Of a stretch of 64,000 bases of DNA, positions 1 to 7,824 are shown one piece after another (position 1 is the first letter of the stretch; each line of letters starts with the position of its first letter). Both the position numbers and the translations under genes were made by a program. Origin of the DNA: Hirschia litorea (GTDB taxonomy: Bacteria; Pseudomonadota; Alphaproteobacteria; Caulobacterales; Hyphomonadaceae); the NCBI RefSeq assembly GCF_042665075.1, contig NZ_JBHTBR010000005.1:124001-188000 (forward strand), written 5' to 3'. The notes below the pieces were generated by a model. It did not search any database, was not told the origin of the DNA, and worked only from the letters and a program-made list of their open reading frames with translations.

Positions 1-213
1 GTTCGTGCAGACCTTTCCGTGCCGACTTCTAACTTAAACTCTGTGTGTGAGACATACTAACCGCCTATCAATCAGGCTTGGAAATACCCGCACATTCCAT
101 TTTTTGTTGAAATCAACGTAATTTGTCCAATCCGCCGCCTTCATCTTCCTCTGAAGTGTGTTAATGATTCTGGAGGCGGATATTCCTAGCCGCAAAGTAA
201 GCTCTGGTTTGTC
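1..213. other. Intergenic lead-in, no gene seen
   Basis: This stretch precedes the first CDS and contains no convincing ORF, terminator or RNA gene. The G-rich segment around 172-180 lies too far from the first start codon to act as its ribosome binding site. The promoter for the glycosyltransferase pair may lie here, but I cannot place it with confidence. Confidence 0.3.
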
Positions 214-969
214 GTGGCGTCATCAACATTAAAACTATCCGTATTAATTCCTTTCTTTAACGAAGCTGGCAATATCGCACCTTTGTTGGAAGAAGTGCAT
301 CAGGTGCTTGACGGGATTTCATTTGAAATTATTTGCGTGAATGATGCGTCCGCAGACAGCACAGGAATTGAGCTCGCGGAAGCCCAGCTTAAATACCCCG
401 ATACCGTACAAATTCTTACCCACATTAAACGTAGCGGTAAATCTGCTGCTCTGTTTACTGGCCTAAAATCGGTTACGGGTGATTGGGTGCAGCTTCTCGA
501 TGGAGACGGGCAGAATGACCCTGCTGATACACGTCGTATCTGGGATGATATAATTCACCCCGGTGCCCCACCCAAGCTTGGTATTATTGCTGGTCGACGC
601 ACGAGCAGAAATGATAGTGGTTTTAAATGGCTTCAATCACGTATAGCCAATGGCGTGCGTCGGTTTTGCCTTAGAGATGATGCTAAAGACACCGGATGCG
701 GCTTTAAACTCATCCGCACACAAGCCTTCAGAGACCTCCCTTATTTCGCTAGTATGCACCGTTTTTTTCCAGCTCTCATTAAACGAGCTGGTTGGGAAGT
801 TAGAGAAGAATTCGTCAACGACCGTGAACGCTGGCATGGCGCTTCAAAATATGGTTTTTTATCCAGATTAGGCGCAGGTATTGTAGACCTATTGGGCATG
901 ATCTGGCTGGTGCGTCGCGGCGGCCAAGGGATTGCCGCTGAATGGAATGATCCACGAGCCGATAAATAA
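214..969 (+). CDS. Family 2 glycosyltransferase (dolichol-phosphate-mannose-synthase-like)
   Basis: Predicted inverting GT-A glycosyltransferase that moves a sugar from a nucleotide donor to a polyprenyl phosphate or similar lipid on the cytoplasmic face. The N-terminus has the GT2 start LSVLIPFFNE (about residues 8-17), the nucleotide-binding VNDAS (Asp44) and the metal-binding DGDGQNDP (96-103). The C-terminal half carries the R-x-x-G-x-SKYG-type segment common in DPM1/ArnC-like enzymes. At 251 residues it is compact and lacks the two C-terminal membrane helices of GtrB/ArnC types. The start is GTG. The next gene, a GT39 membrane transferase, overlaps its 3' end, so the pair probably makes and uses a lipid-linked sugar, for example for lipid A or cell-surface glycan modification. 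The exact sugar cannot be read from the sequence. Confidence 0.88.
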   Translation: MASSTLKLSVLIPFFNEAGNIAPLLEEVHQVLDGISFEIICVNDASADSTGIELAEAQLKYPDTVQILTHIKRSGKSAALFTGLKSVTGDWVQLLDGDGQNDPADTRRIWDDIIHPGAPPKLGIIAGRRTSRNDSGFKWLQSRIANGVRRFCLRDDAKDTGCGFKLIRTQAFRDLPYFASMHRFFPALIKRAGWEVREEFVNDRERWHGASKYGFLSRLGAGIVDLLGMIWLVRRGGQGIAAEWNDPRADK

Positions 970-2683
970 GAGTGATAGCGCCGTGGCACAGTCTTATTCC
1001 GCAGATGTAAATTTCAACACCCAGAGCAGCGATAATGATCCAGTACGATCAGCGTCGTATGGGATTTATCCCAAAGAGCGAGTTATTTATGGATGCATAC
1101 TCGGCTACTGTGTTCTTCACTTTTTAATCAGACTCATAACTTCACCGGTATTGACCCTTGATGAAGCAAGCTTTGCACTTCTAGGCCAGTCTTTCCAACT
1201 CGGCTATAGCTGGGACCACCCCCCTCTTTTGACATGGTTTTTTGCTGCATTAAACGCGTCTGTAGGAATAAGTATCGCGAGTGTCGCTGCACTCAAATAT
1301 ATCTTATTCGCTGTTGGATTATGCGCTTATTATAAAGCAGCTTTGACCGTTTTTGAGTGGATGGACAATGAAGGCTTCTTGCACCGCAGATTGGATCTGG
1401 CAGCAGGCGCTGTAGGTGCATTAGCTCTTATTTTTACACTTGGCTGGGCTGGGCATGAAGATAAAATACCACAAATTCTAGACTTTTCCGCACTCTCTTT
1501 ATTGCTTTTATGCCTCACTAAAGCACTGACAAACAAGGGTTATTTTTGGTGGGTCGCATTCGGTATCACAACAGGCATCAGTGCTTTAAGCCATTGGCAG
1601 CTTATACTTTTCCCTTTTTGCTTGATTTGCGCAGCAATGGGAATGAAGTCCCTGACGCGCCCTCACTATGATGCCAATGGTGACCGCCTGTCCCCCCCTG
1701 CGATCACGTGGATCAGGGTAGGTGTTGCCCTAGCTGCTACCCTTGTGGTGTATACTGCGCATGGCATGTGGTTGCTGCAAGATGGTGGTCCGGCGAATGC
1801 CCTCACCCTCGCTGATTTTGGCTTTGGCCCTGATATAATCTTCACGACACAAGAAGGTATAAAAAGCTTCTTGGTGGACCGCACCCTTGCTCTACGCACA
1901 AGCATATTGTCCGCTGCAAAATTCACTATGCCGTTAGGTGTTTTATTCCTGATGTTATTCTGGCCAATGTGGTTTGCCTACATCTATCCCTTTTTTCCCA
2001 AAAGAGAGGTCGAAGAAGGTCCGTTTGAACGCACTTGGCGGCGCTTATTCTCCTACACATTACGCCTATCCATTATCATTATCTGCCTGATTTCCCTTGT
2101 TACCGGCCATAGTCTCACAACCCCATGGATGCTGCCTGTCTTCATGGCTTTTCCGATATGGTTATTCTTTCAGGTTCAACGCTCTGGTCCCTATTTTATT
2201 GCCATGAAGGCCTTTGGCGTCATTGTTGGGCTTTCAGTTGTTTTAGTAATGGCTGGGCGCTTCGTGGATTGGAGCGAAGACATAATGGGCTGCGCAGAAA
2301 CGCGTTGCCGCGCATACCAGCCAATTTCAGATTTTTCGACAAGCTTGACGCGCGAAGGTTTTGCAGATGGAACAATTGTCGGAAATGAGCCACACCTTAC
2401 TGGCAATTTGCGCTCGACTTTTCCCGATGCACGAATGATTGACCTTCACTATCCTTTAAAAGCTTTTCCTCCCGCCACAGCAGGCAGAGGCGCTTGTCTA
2501 GTGGTCTGGCGCGAACAGGCAGCGATGCCAGCAGATCTCGTTGACTTCTTAAAAAGCGAGATACGTATTCAGGACGTCGATACGAGCCCTCAAGGAGCTA
2601 TTCGCAAAAACTTGATCAATAGCCGTGAGAAGCATTCAGTCTTATATTATCGCTTCCTAAAGCCTAATAAGAACTGCAAGTAA
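947..2683 (+). CDS. Family 39 (ArnT/PMT-like) membrane glycosyltransferase
   Basis: A multi-pass membrane protein of the GT-C fold, likely transferring a sugar from a polyprenyl-phosphate carrier to a periplasmic acceptor. After the first membrane segment it has the family signature TLDEA (catalytic-type Asp-Glu) followed by WDHPPLLTW, as in ArnT and protein mannosyltransferases. About ten hydrophobic segments follow, then a soluble C-terminal tail from roughly residue 440 of the longest frame. The start is uncertain: ATG at 947 overlaps the upstream GT2 gene by 23 bases, and GTG at 983 with an AAGAG upstream would avoid overlap. Coupling to the GT2 gene suggests donor synthesis and transfer by one pair. 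It converges on rimM with only four bases between the stop codons. The acceptor is unknown. Confidence 0.85.
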   Translation: MIHEPINKSDSAVAQSYSADVNFNTQSSDNDPVRSASYGIYPKERVIYGCILGYCVLHFLIRLITSPVLTLDEASFALLGQSFQLGYSWDHPPLLTWFFAALNASVGISIASVAALKYILFAVGLCAYYKAALTVFEWMDNEGFLHRRLDLAAGAVGALALIFTLGWAGHEDKIPQILDFSALSLLLLCLTKALTNKGYFWWVAFGITTGISALSHWQLILFPFCLICAAMGMKSLTRPHYDANGDRLSPPAITWIRVGVALAATLVVYTAHGMWLLQDGGPANALTLADFGFGPDIIFTTQEGIKSFLVDRTLALRTSILSAAKFTMPLGVLFLMLFWPMWFAYIYPFFPKREVEEGPFERTWRRLFSYTLRLSIIIICLISLVTGHSLTTPWMLPVFMAFPIWLFFQVQRSGPYFIAMKAFGVIVGLSVVLVMAGRFVDWSEDIMGCAETRCRAYQPISDFSTSLTREGFADGTIVGNEPHLTGNLRSTFPDARMIDLHYPLKAFPPATAGRGACLVVWREQAAMPADLVDFLKSEIRIQDVDTSPQGAIRKNLINSREKHSVLYYRFLKPNKNCK

Positions 2684-2687
2684 GCAA

Positions 2688-3272
2688 TTAGTCTTCCTCA
2701 GACTGTTTGCCCTCGTCATCTTCATTTTCGGGATCGTCAATGCGCAATGCATCTGGCAGGTATTGCTCTTCTGGTTGGGCTGTCAGTAGACGCCCTACAA
2801 TATCCACCTTTGGCACGATCGCACGCGTGAAAGGCAGCATATAATCTGAACCGAGCGGACTTTTGATTTCAAGCAGATCATCCGCTCCAAAATTATACAC
2901 CTGCAGCACACGGCCCAGTTTACGGCCATCTTCGTGCACAACTTCACAATCAATAAGGTCAGTGAAATAAAACTCGTCTTCATCAGGTTCAGGCAAAGCG
3001 CTACGCGGCACATGCAGCAGCACGCCTTTCATTTTCATCCACTCTTCACGCTGACGGTGTTCAACAGGCCAAACGACAAAACCATCTTTATTCTCTTGAT
3101 AGCTCTTGGCAGTGAAAACAATATTGCCATTGGCATCGAGCAATGGACCATACGCAAAACAATCTTCAGGATAATCCGTATAAGAGCGCACCCGCACATG
3201 ACCACGCACGCCGTGCGCGCCGCCAATTTGTGCTACAACGATAAGATCGGATTCCTTTGAAGTTTGACTCAT
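2688..3272 (-). CDS. rimM: Ribosome maturation factor RimM
   Basis: RimM helps assemble the 30S subunit head by binding S19 during 16S rRNA processing. The protein begins with the RimM N-terminal barrel (VVAQIGGAHGVRGHVRVRSY), followed by the PRC-barrel half with DLIDCEVV and the conserved DDLLEIK and MLPFTRAIVPKVD segments. It ends in an acidic tail (about residues 170-194), giving 194 residues, slightly longer than the usual 170-180. The start overlaps the preceding GNAT gene by four bases, which implies translational coupling. In most bacteria rimM sits directly between rpsP and trmD-rplS. Here an acetyltransferase separates it from rpsP, and trmD and rplS do not follow. Confidence 0.96.
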   Translation of the reverse strand: MSQTSKESDLIVVAQIGGAHGVRGHVRVRSYTDYPEDCFAYGPLLDANGNIVFTAKSYQENKDGFVVWPVEHRQREEWMKMKGVLLHVPRSALPEPDEDEFYFTDLIDCEVVHEDGRKLGRVLQVYNFGADDLLEIKSPLGSDYMLPFTRAIVPKVDIVGRLLTAQPEEQYLPDALRIDDPENEDDEGKQSEED

Positions 3273-3787
3273 CCGTTTTGCATTTCAGGATTAAGCGTAG
3301 GACGCGACAACATAACAACAACCTTGCCTTGGTCTGGACGTTCCAATTGTCCAATTTCTACAAAGCCTAGCTTTGCATGAAAATTCAAAGACACTTCGTT
3401 TTTAGGCTTGATATTCACTTCAGCAGCAAGCTTTTCAGCACCATGCGCTTCTGCCATATCCAAAGCCTCAGAATACAAAGCTAACCCGACACCTTTTCCG
3501 CGACCGTTTTCTGACACAGCAACACGATCTACATAAAGGAAGTTTTCAAGATTAGCTTCGAACCAGCGATAGTTAGGGCTGGCATAATCACGCCCTTTCG
3601 CCATGAGCATAATAAACCCAAGACGTTGACCTTCTTCATCTTCCGCCACCAACACACCATGACACATAGCTTCAAGGTCAAGATATTCTTCACGTGTTAG
3701 TGGGCCAACAGCCGGCACATTGGCTTGATTGAGGTCAATGATCCAATCAATATCGTCAAGCTGTGCTTCTCGGATATTTAAATCCAT
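3269..3787 (-). CDS. GNAT-family N-acetyltransferase
   Basis: A single-domain acetyl-CoA-dependent acetyltransferase of 172 residues from the ATG at 3787, which has GGAG five bases upstream. The TTG fifteen bases further upstream is less likely. Motif A is visible as VAVSENGRGKGVGLALY (Q/R-x-x-G-x-G type), preceded by the beta strand FLYVDRVAV. The C-terminal NFHAKLGFVEIGQ is the usual GNAT motif B region. The substrate is unknown. Its location between rpsP and rimM, overlapping rimM by four bases, would permit a role in acetylating a ribosomal protein or tRNA-related target (compare RimI/RimJ), but the sequence does not group it with those families and this remains speculation. Confidence 0.88.
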   Translation of the reverse strand: MDLNIREAQLDDIDWIIDLNQANVPAVGPLTREEYLDLEAMCHGVLVAEDEEGQRLGFIMLMAKGRDYASPNYRWFEANLENFLYVDRVAVSENGRGKGVGLALYSEALDMAEAHGAEKLAAEVNIKPKNEVSLNFHAKLGFVEIGQLERPDQGKVVVMLSRPTLNPEMQNG

Positions 3788-3877
3788 AAGATCTCCTATC
3801 AAGTGAATACTCCTCTCCCCCTAAATAGGGAAAGAGGAGTCAGTGCCAAACTCGGAATTGAATTAAGCTGAGTTAGC

Positions 3878-4303
3878 TTATTCAGTTGCAGCTTCTGCAG
3901 CAGCTTCACCGGCAGCAGCCGCTTCAGCAGCAGCTTGCTTTGCTTCTTCAGCAGCAGCAGCAGCTTCTTCTTCTTTGTCTTTTTTCTCTTGAATACGCTC
4001 TTGAGCTTTTTGACCTGGTTTCGCTTTGTTTGGGTTGTTTCCGTGTTTCCACTCAACCAATCCAGCTTCAGAAAGGAAACGTGCAACACGCTCTGTTGGA
4101 AGCGCACCTTTAGCAAGCCATTCTTTGATTTTGTCGACTTCTAGACCAACACGGTTTTCGTCATCTTTTGAAAGAAGCGGGTTGTAGTGACCTACTTTTT
4201 CGATGAAACGACCATCACGTGGGCTACGGCTGTCAGCGATAACAACACGGTAATAAGGACGTTTTTTAGTACCACCACGGGCAAGACGAATTTTAAGAGC
4301 CAT
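3878..4303 (-). CDS. rpsP: 30S ribosomal protein S16
   Basis: S16 stabilises the 30S subunit body through 16S rRNA contacts. The first 80 residues match the family closely: MALKIRLARGGTKKRPYYRVVIADSR is split by the typical RDGRFIEKVGHYNPL and the GALPTERVARFL segment. The remaining roughly 55 residues form a low-complexity Lys/Glu/Ala-rich tail, bringing the length to 141 against about 82 in E. coli. Such tails are common in alphaproteobacterial S16. Many out-of-frame ORFs on both strands here are by-products of the GCA/GCT/GAA repeats in this tail. It is followed by the GNAT and rimM genes and preceded by chorismate mutase. Confidence 0.97.
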   Translation of the reverse strand: MALKIRLARGGTKKRPYYRVVIADSRSPRDGRFIEKVGHYNPLLSKDDENRVGLEVDKIKEWLAKGALPTERVARFLSEAGLVEWKHGNNPNKAKPGQKAQERIQEKKDKEEEAAAAAEEAKQAAAEAAAAGEAAAEAATE

Positions 4304-4360
4304 TAGATAATCTCCTGATTTGGCAATATATTATGTGGTCGAGTGACCATATTCTGTCCG

Positions 4361-4660
4361 CTATTTGCGAAACTGTTCGTGGTGACGGATAACCTCCGTC
4401 ACAATGAAATTGAGAAACTTTTCAGCAAATTCGGGATCAAGATCCGCATCCTTTGCCATTTGACGTAACCGATCTATCTGAGCCGCTTCGCGGGCCTTAT
4501 CAGAAGGCGGTAAATTGTGTTCTGCTTTTAAAATACCCACGGATTGTGTGCACTTAAAGCGTTCAGCGAGCATGTGAATAATCGCATTATCAATATTGTC
4601 GATTGATGCACGAAGTTTCAACAATTCAGCCGGTGCATCTATTGGTGTATCATCAGACAT
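4361..4660 (-). CDS. Chorismate mutase, AroQ class
   Basis: Predicted to convert chorismate to prephenate for Phe and Tyr synthesis. It is a small all-helical AroQ domain of 99 residues from the ATG at 4660. That ATG has a strong GGAGGG nearby; an in-frame start 18 bases upstream lacks such support. It shows the expected LRASIDNIDNAIIHMLAERF helix 1 with the catalytic Arg, the GILKAEHNLPPSD linker and the C-terminal FLNFIVTEVIRHHEQ helix. The start overlaps the end of the zinc-ribbon gene by eight bases. A second, distinct chorismate mutase gene lies at 19084-19461. Location between ffh and rpsP is common in Alphaproteobacteria. Confidence 0.9.
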   Translation of the reverse strand: MSDDTPIDAPAELLKLRASIDNIDNAIIHMLAERFKCTQSVGILKAEHNLPPSDKAREAAQIDRLRQMAKDADLDPEFAEKFLNFIVTEVIRHHEQFRK

Positions 4661-4961
4661 GTCCACCCTCCCAGTCATGCTTCAGCGCACGCAATGATAA
4701 AGTTCCCATAACCATCACGGCTGTAGCAGACCCCAAAACGCCCACGATAATGCCCGTCATAGATTGCGGAGAAATACCATTAGCCATCGCCATAGGAGTC
4801 ACCACAATCGGCCCAAACATAAAGCCAAAGAAAATCGCACTAAATATAATCAGTTTAGAGCTAAGCTTAGCTTTGAACGTGGCACCGCAATTGGGACATT
4901 TGCCTTTCAGCGCAGCACCACCCAAATTATGTTGGCATTTCTGACAAAGGAACTGAGTCAC
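4653..4961 (-). CDS. Small zinc-ribbon membrane protein
   Basis: A 102-residue protein of unknown function. The N-terminus is a zinc-ribbon-like pair of knuckles, CQKC (residues 7-10) and CPNC (23-26), with spacing typical of four-Cys rubredoxin-type ribbons. Two hydrophobic segments follow, about residues 36-58 and 66-90, suggesting a hairpin membrane anchor with the ribbon in the cytoplasm. Translation starts at a GTG whose G is also the last base of the ffh TAG stop, so it is translationally coupled to ffh. It overlaps the chorismate mutase start. The link with the SRP GTPase gene is positional only, and I do not recognise a named family. Confidence 0.75.
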   Translation of the reverse strand: MTQFLCQKCQHNLGGAALKGKCPNCGATFKAKLSSKLIIFSAIFFGFMFGPIVVTPMAMANGISPQSMTGIIVGVLGSATAVMVMGTLSLRALKHDWEGGHV

Positions 4962-6463
4962 TATTTCTTCTTGCCTCCGCGAGGTCCGCCGAGGCCTGGA
5001 AGGCCACCCATTCCACCTGGCATGCCAGGACCACCAAGTCCAGGAAGTCCGCCGCCCATTTTACCAGCCATTTGCTGAAGCGCGGCTGGGTCCATCGCTT
5101 GACCACCGGGCAAACCACCTTGCCCCATAGCGCCCATGGCCTTGGCCATTTGCTTCATGCCGCCTTTACCCATTTTCTTCATCATGCCAGCCATTTGCTG
5201 ATGCATTTTGAGAACCTTGTTCACTTCAGAGACATGCACACCTGCACCTGCAGCAATACGCTTTTTACGTGAGGCATTTAAAAGCGCAGGTTTAGCGCGC
5301 TCTTTTGCTGTCATGGACATGATAATGCCATGCTGACGCTTCATCACACGGTCATCTAAGCCTTGAGCATCCATTGCTTGCTTGGCTTTTTTTGCGCCCG
5401 GCATCATGCCCATAAGGCCGCCTAAACCGCCCATACGTTCCATTTGCTTAAATTGCTCGGCAAGGTCATCCAGATCAAACACACCTTTGGCCATTTTCTC
5501 GGCCATGCGTTTGGTTTTTTCCTCGTCCATCTCAGCAGCGGCTTTTTCCACGAGGGAAACCACATCGCCCTGACCAAGAATACGGCCCGCAATACGGTGC
5601 GCATCAAAGACCTCAAGGCCATCCGACTTTTCACCTGTACCAAGGAATTTTATCGGCAACCCTGTCACAGCACGCATGGAGAGCGCAGCACCGCCGCGTC
5701 CATCCCCATCCATACGCGTAAGGATCAAACCTGTTAGTTTAAGGCGCTCATTAAAACGGCGAGCCGTTTCCACAGCATCTTGCCCTGTTAGCGCATCCGC
5801 GACGAGGATAGTCTCCGCTGGATTTGAGATTTCAGCGACACGCGCTGCTTCACTCATCATTTGCTCATCAAGCGTAGTACGGCCTGCAGTATCGAGGATA
5901 ACCACATCATAGCCGCCAAGTTTAGCAGCGTTTACTGCGCGCTTTGCAATATCTGCCGGAAGCTGACCTTCCACGATTGGCAGTGCATCCACACCCACTT
6001 GCTCAGCAAGAATTTTCAACTGCTGCATCGCTGCTGGACGGTAAACGTCCAAGGAGGCAATCAGAACCTTTTTACGTTCTTGTGTTTTTAAGCGGCGCGC
6101 AAGCTTCCCTGTCGTGGTAGTTTTACCAGAACCTTGCAGACCAGCCATCATGATGACGGCTGGAATATTATCTATACGCAGACCTTTGGCGTCTTCATTA
6201 CCGCCCAACATCTCTACAAGGCCATCATTTACGATTTTGATGACTTGCTGACCCGGCTTCACAGAGCGGATAACACTCTCACCAACAGCCTTGGGCTTAA
6301 TCTCTTCTATAAACTTTTTAACAACGTCGAGTGCAACATCGGCCTCGAGTAGAGCGACACGAATTTCGCGCAGCGCAGACGACACGTCTTTTTCAGAAAG
6401 GGCACCCTTTCCGGTCAGGCCCTCAAATACGCCCGAAAGTCTGTCTGTCAGCGCGTCAAACAT
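4961..6463 (-). CDS. ffh: Signal recognition particle protein Ffh (SRP54)
   Basis: Ffh is the GTPase of the signal recognition particle; it binds 4.5S RNA and signal anchors and delivers ribosomes to FtsY. At 500 residues it shows the N domain, the P-loop AGLQGSGKTTTTGKLA (about 107-122), DTAGRTTLD, the G4-like TRMDGDGRGGAALS and the GTGE segment of the G domain. A Met-rich M domain follows, with a Gly/Pro/Met-rich C-terminus of about 70 residues. The ATG at 6463 has AAGGAG about ten bases upstream. It heads the minus-strand operon running to rimM. The 443-base upstream region contains hairpins and a possible short upstream ORF. Confidence 0.97.
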   Translation of the reverse strand: MFDALTDRLSGVFEGLTGKGALSEKDVSSALREIRVALLEADVALDVVKKFIEEIKPKAVGESVIRSVKPGQQVIKIVNDGLVEMLGGNEDAKGLRIDNIPAVIMMAGLQGSGKTTTTGKLARRLKTQERKKVLIASLDVYRPAAMQQLKILAEQVGVDALPIVEGQLPADIAKRAVNAAKLGGYDVVILDTAGRTTLDEQMMSEAARVAEISNPAETILVADALTGQDAVETARRFNERLKLTGLILTRMDGDGRGGAALSMRAVTGLPIKFLGTGEKSDGLEVFDAHRIAGRILGQGDVVSLVEKAAAEMDEEKTKRMAEKMAKGVFDLDDLAEQFKQMERMGGLGGLMGMMPGAKKAKQAMDAQGLDDRVMKRQHGIIMSMTAKERAKPALLNASRKKRIAAGAGVHVSEVNKVLKMHQQMAGMMKKMGKGGMKQMAKAMGAMGQGGLPGGQAMDPAALQQMAGKMGGGLPGLGGPGMPGGMGGLPGLGGPRGGKKK

Positions 6464-6537
6464 ACGCCAGTCTCCTTATCGTCTGTTGTGAGTGTTGCGT
6501 GGTCTTTTAACCATAGGGCTAAAATGGCGTCACTCAT
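6448..6537 (-). CDS. Possible 29-codon upstream ORF overlapping the ffh start
   Basis: On the minus strand an ATG at 6537 opens a 29-codon frame (begins MSDAILALWLKDH) that ends in TGA at 6450-6448, thirteen bases inside ffh and in a different frame. AAGGAGG lies immediately before the ATG, closer than the ideal spacing. Translation of this ORF would terminate just past the ffh start, so it could couple to or compete with ffh initiation. No amino-acid run suggesting attenuation is present. It could equally be chance. Confidence 0.25.
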   Translation of the reverse strand: MSDAILALWLKDHATLTTDDKETGVCLTR

Positions 6538-6906
6538 CCCTCCTTGCAACCAGTTACCCCTCAATCACACGTATAAAACGCGCACAAAGCAAATTTGCCC
6601 CGCTGGGCGCAATGCGCTGAGCGGAGGTGCTTCTGCTGGGCTCATCCAATAAATGGGAGCGTCCCAGATCAAGGCGCAGTTATAGCTACGCGGAAAGAAG
6701 TTGGCTTTTAGGCCGAAATGATAGGAAGAGTCAAGGAAATACGGCCAGCCCGAGAACTGACCGTACAGACATCTTAATATTATGAAGTCTTATTGCAGAA
6801 ATACGAGTATTTTGCATTTCCAAGTGTCCCTCCCAACCCAATGGTAGGTAACGCGTAGAATACGCGGAATAATTCCGACTGCTCAACTATCAAAAATGAT
6901 AGTTTT
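6538..6906. other. Structured intergenic region between ffh and luxR
   Basis: This long non-coding stretch has several inverted repeats: 6600-6624 (CCGCT/AGCGG with an inner GCGC/GCGC), 6636-6667 (CTGGGCTC paired with GAG and CCCAG), 6674-6691 (GCGCAG/CTACGC) and 6741-6764 (ACGGCCAG/CTGACCGT). Adjacent small palindromes lie at 6853-6865 and 6866-6876. G-U wobble favours a minus-strand transcript in two hairpins and a plus-strand transcript in one. It could encode a small RNA or the ffh mRNA leader. I looked for the conserved core of SRP RNA, tmRNA and RNase P RNA and did not find it. Confidence 0.35.
6886..6903 (+). terminator. Weak hairpin abutting luxR stop
   Basis: ACTATCA-AAAA-TGATAGT followed by TTTTC on the plus strand forms a seven-pair, AT-rich stem directly next to the luxR stop codon. 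The T-run supports termination of a plus-strand transcript from the structured region, and much less the termination of luxR itself. Confidence 0.35.
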
Positions 6907-7656
6907 CTAGATTAAATTGAGACGAATAGCTTTCGCAACAGCATGCGCATTCGTTGTCGCCTTCAACTTTCGTCTCGCTGTACTAATATGCAGATTCACA
7001 GTCACCGTCGCAATGAAGAGTTTATCGCCTATCGCATCTGGCCGCAGTCCTAACGCAAGAAATGCAAGGCAATCTTTTTCTCGAACCGTTAAAGCTTCAA
7101 TATCATAGAGCAAAGACGCCATAGACTGGGATAGAACTTGGTTCATGTAATTCATAAAAATCAAAACTTCAGTAGATTGCTCTTTCCAGTTTTTTTGAAA
7201 AGCCTCCGCCTTCAGGTCTGAAGCAACACCTATACCTACAGGCGGTTTATTGTCCATTGGAAGCGATCCCAAAGGAATAACAGCCCCGTTTTGCCAATTT
7301 GCCTCGCTAGCTTCTTTTAGGTATTTTTCTTCGGTTGGCGTTAGAGTTTGCTTTTGCTTTAGAAGTTCATAACCAACCAATATCGGACTGGGTCTTTCTT
7401 TCCGCAATTCTCTAACCGCAAAGTCAACAGCATCATAGCCTTCGTTCATGTAATGCTCTTCCCATTCTGAATCCATAGTAGATATCCACTTCAATGGTGC
7501 ATCATTTGTCGAATGATTTACGGTATCCAAATATCCCAAGTTGAAAGACCAAAACCCTTTATTCTCAATAAAGCGCTGAATTGCAGTCGTGATCTCAGCT
7601 TCTGTTGTCGCAGAATTTAAGCGGTCACACCCTTCAATAAAATTCTGACTCAGCAT
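6907..7656 (-). CDS. LuxR-family regulator with autoinducer-binding domain (orphan)
   Basis: A 249-residue quorum-sensing-type transcription factor. The N-terminal half resembles the acyl-homoserine-lactone binding fold, with WISTMDSEWEEHYMNEGYDAVDF aligning (in pieces) with the W-x3-Y...Y-x3-DP block. The C-terminus is a canonical LuxR HTH: LTVREKDCLAFLALGL, then the recognition segment TVNLHISTARRKL. No luxI-type synthase gene is in the window, so it is a solo at least locally. The usual Asp-Pro of the ligand pocket reads Asp-Phe, and the following Trp of the classical pocket is absent, so the ligand may be atypical. A G-rich repeat lies just upstream of the start, and an exact CtrA box lies 170 bases upstream, nearer the divergent gene. 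Confidence 0.85.
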   Translation of the reverse strand: MLSQNFIEGCDRLNSATTEAEITTAIQRFIENKGFWSFNLGYLDTVNHSTNDAPLKWISTMDSEWEEHYMNEGYDAVDFAVRELRKERPSPILVGYELLKQKQTLTPTEEKYLKEASEANWQNGAVIPLGSLPMDNKPPVGIGVASDLKAEAFQKNWKEQSTEVLIFMNYMNQVLSQSMASLLYDIEALTVREKDCLAFLALGLRPDAIGDKLFIATVTVNLHISTARRKLKATTNAHAVAKAIRLNLI

Positions 7657-7824
7657 CGCAAGGTTCCTACCCTACCTCAAACCCTACCCCAATGTGAACA
7701 ATCCAAACCAAGAAGTCCACCAATTTCATTTACAATTGATTCAGCAAAGCCGTGAGGCGAGTCAGATTTGAGAATCCCTGCCTATAAAATTTTCTAGATA
7801 AATTTCACACTCTTTTTCTTTCGA

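Noticed and set aside
3799..4144. Several long frames on both strands over the rpsP tail
   Set aside because: They come from the repetitive Ala/Glu codons of the S16 C-terminal tail read in other frames.
6538..6906. SRP RNA, tmRNA or RNase P RNA in the region upstream of ffh
   Set aside because: The conserved GGTCAGG...GGAAGGAAGCAGCC core of SRP RNA, the tmRNA tag and the RNase P conserved segments are all absent.
6907..7656. A quorum-sensing pair with a luxI synthase
   Set aside because: No gene with the autoinducer-synthase fold lies in the window.
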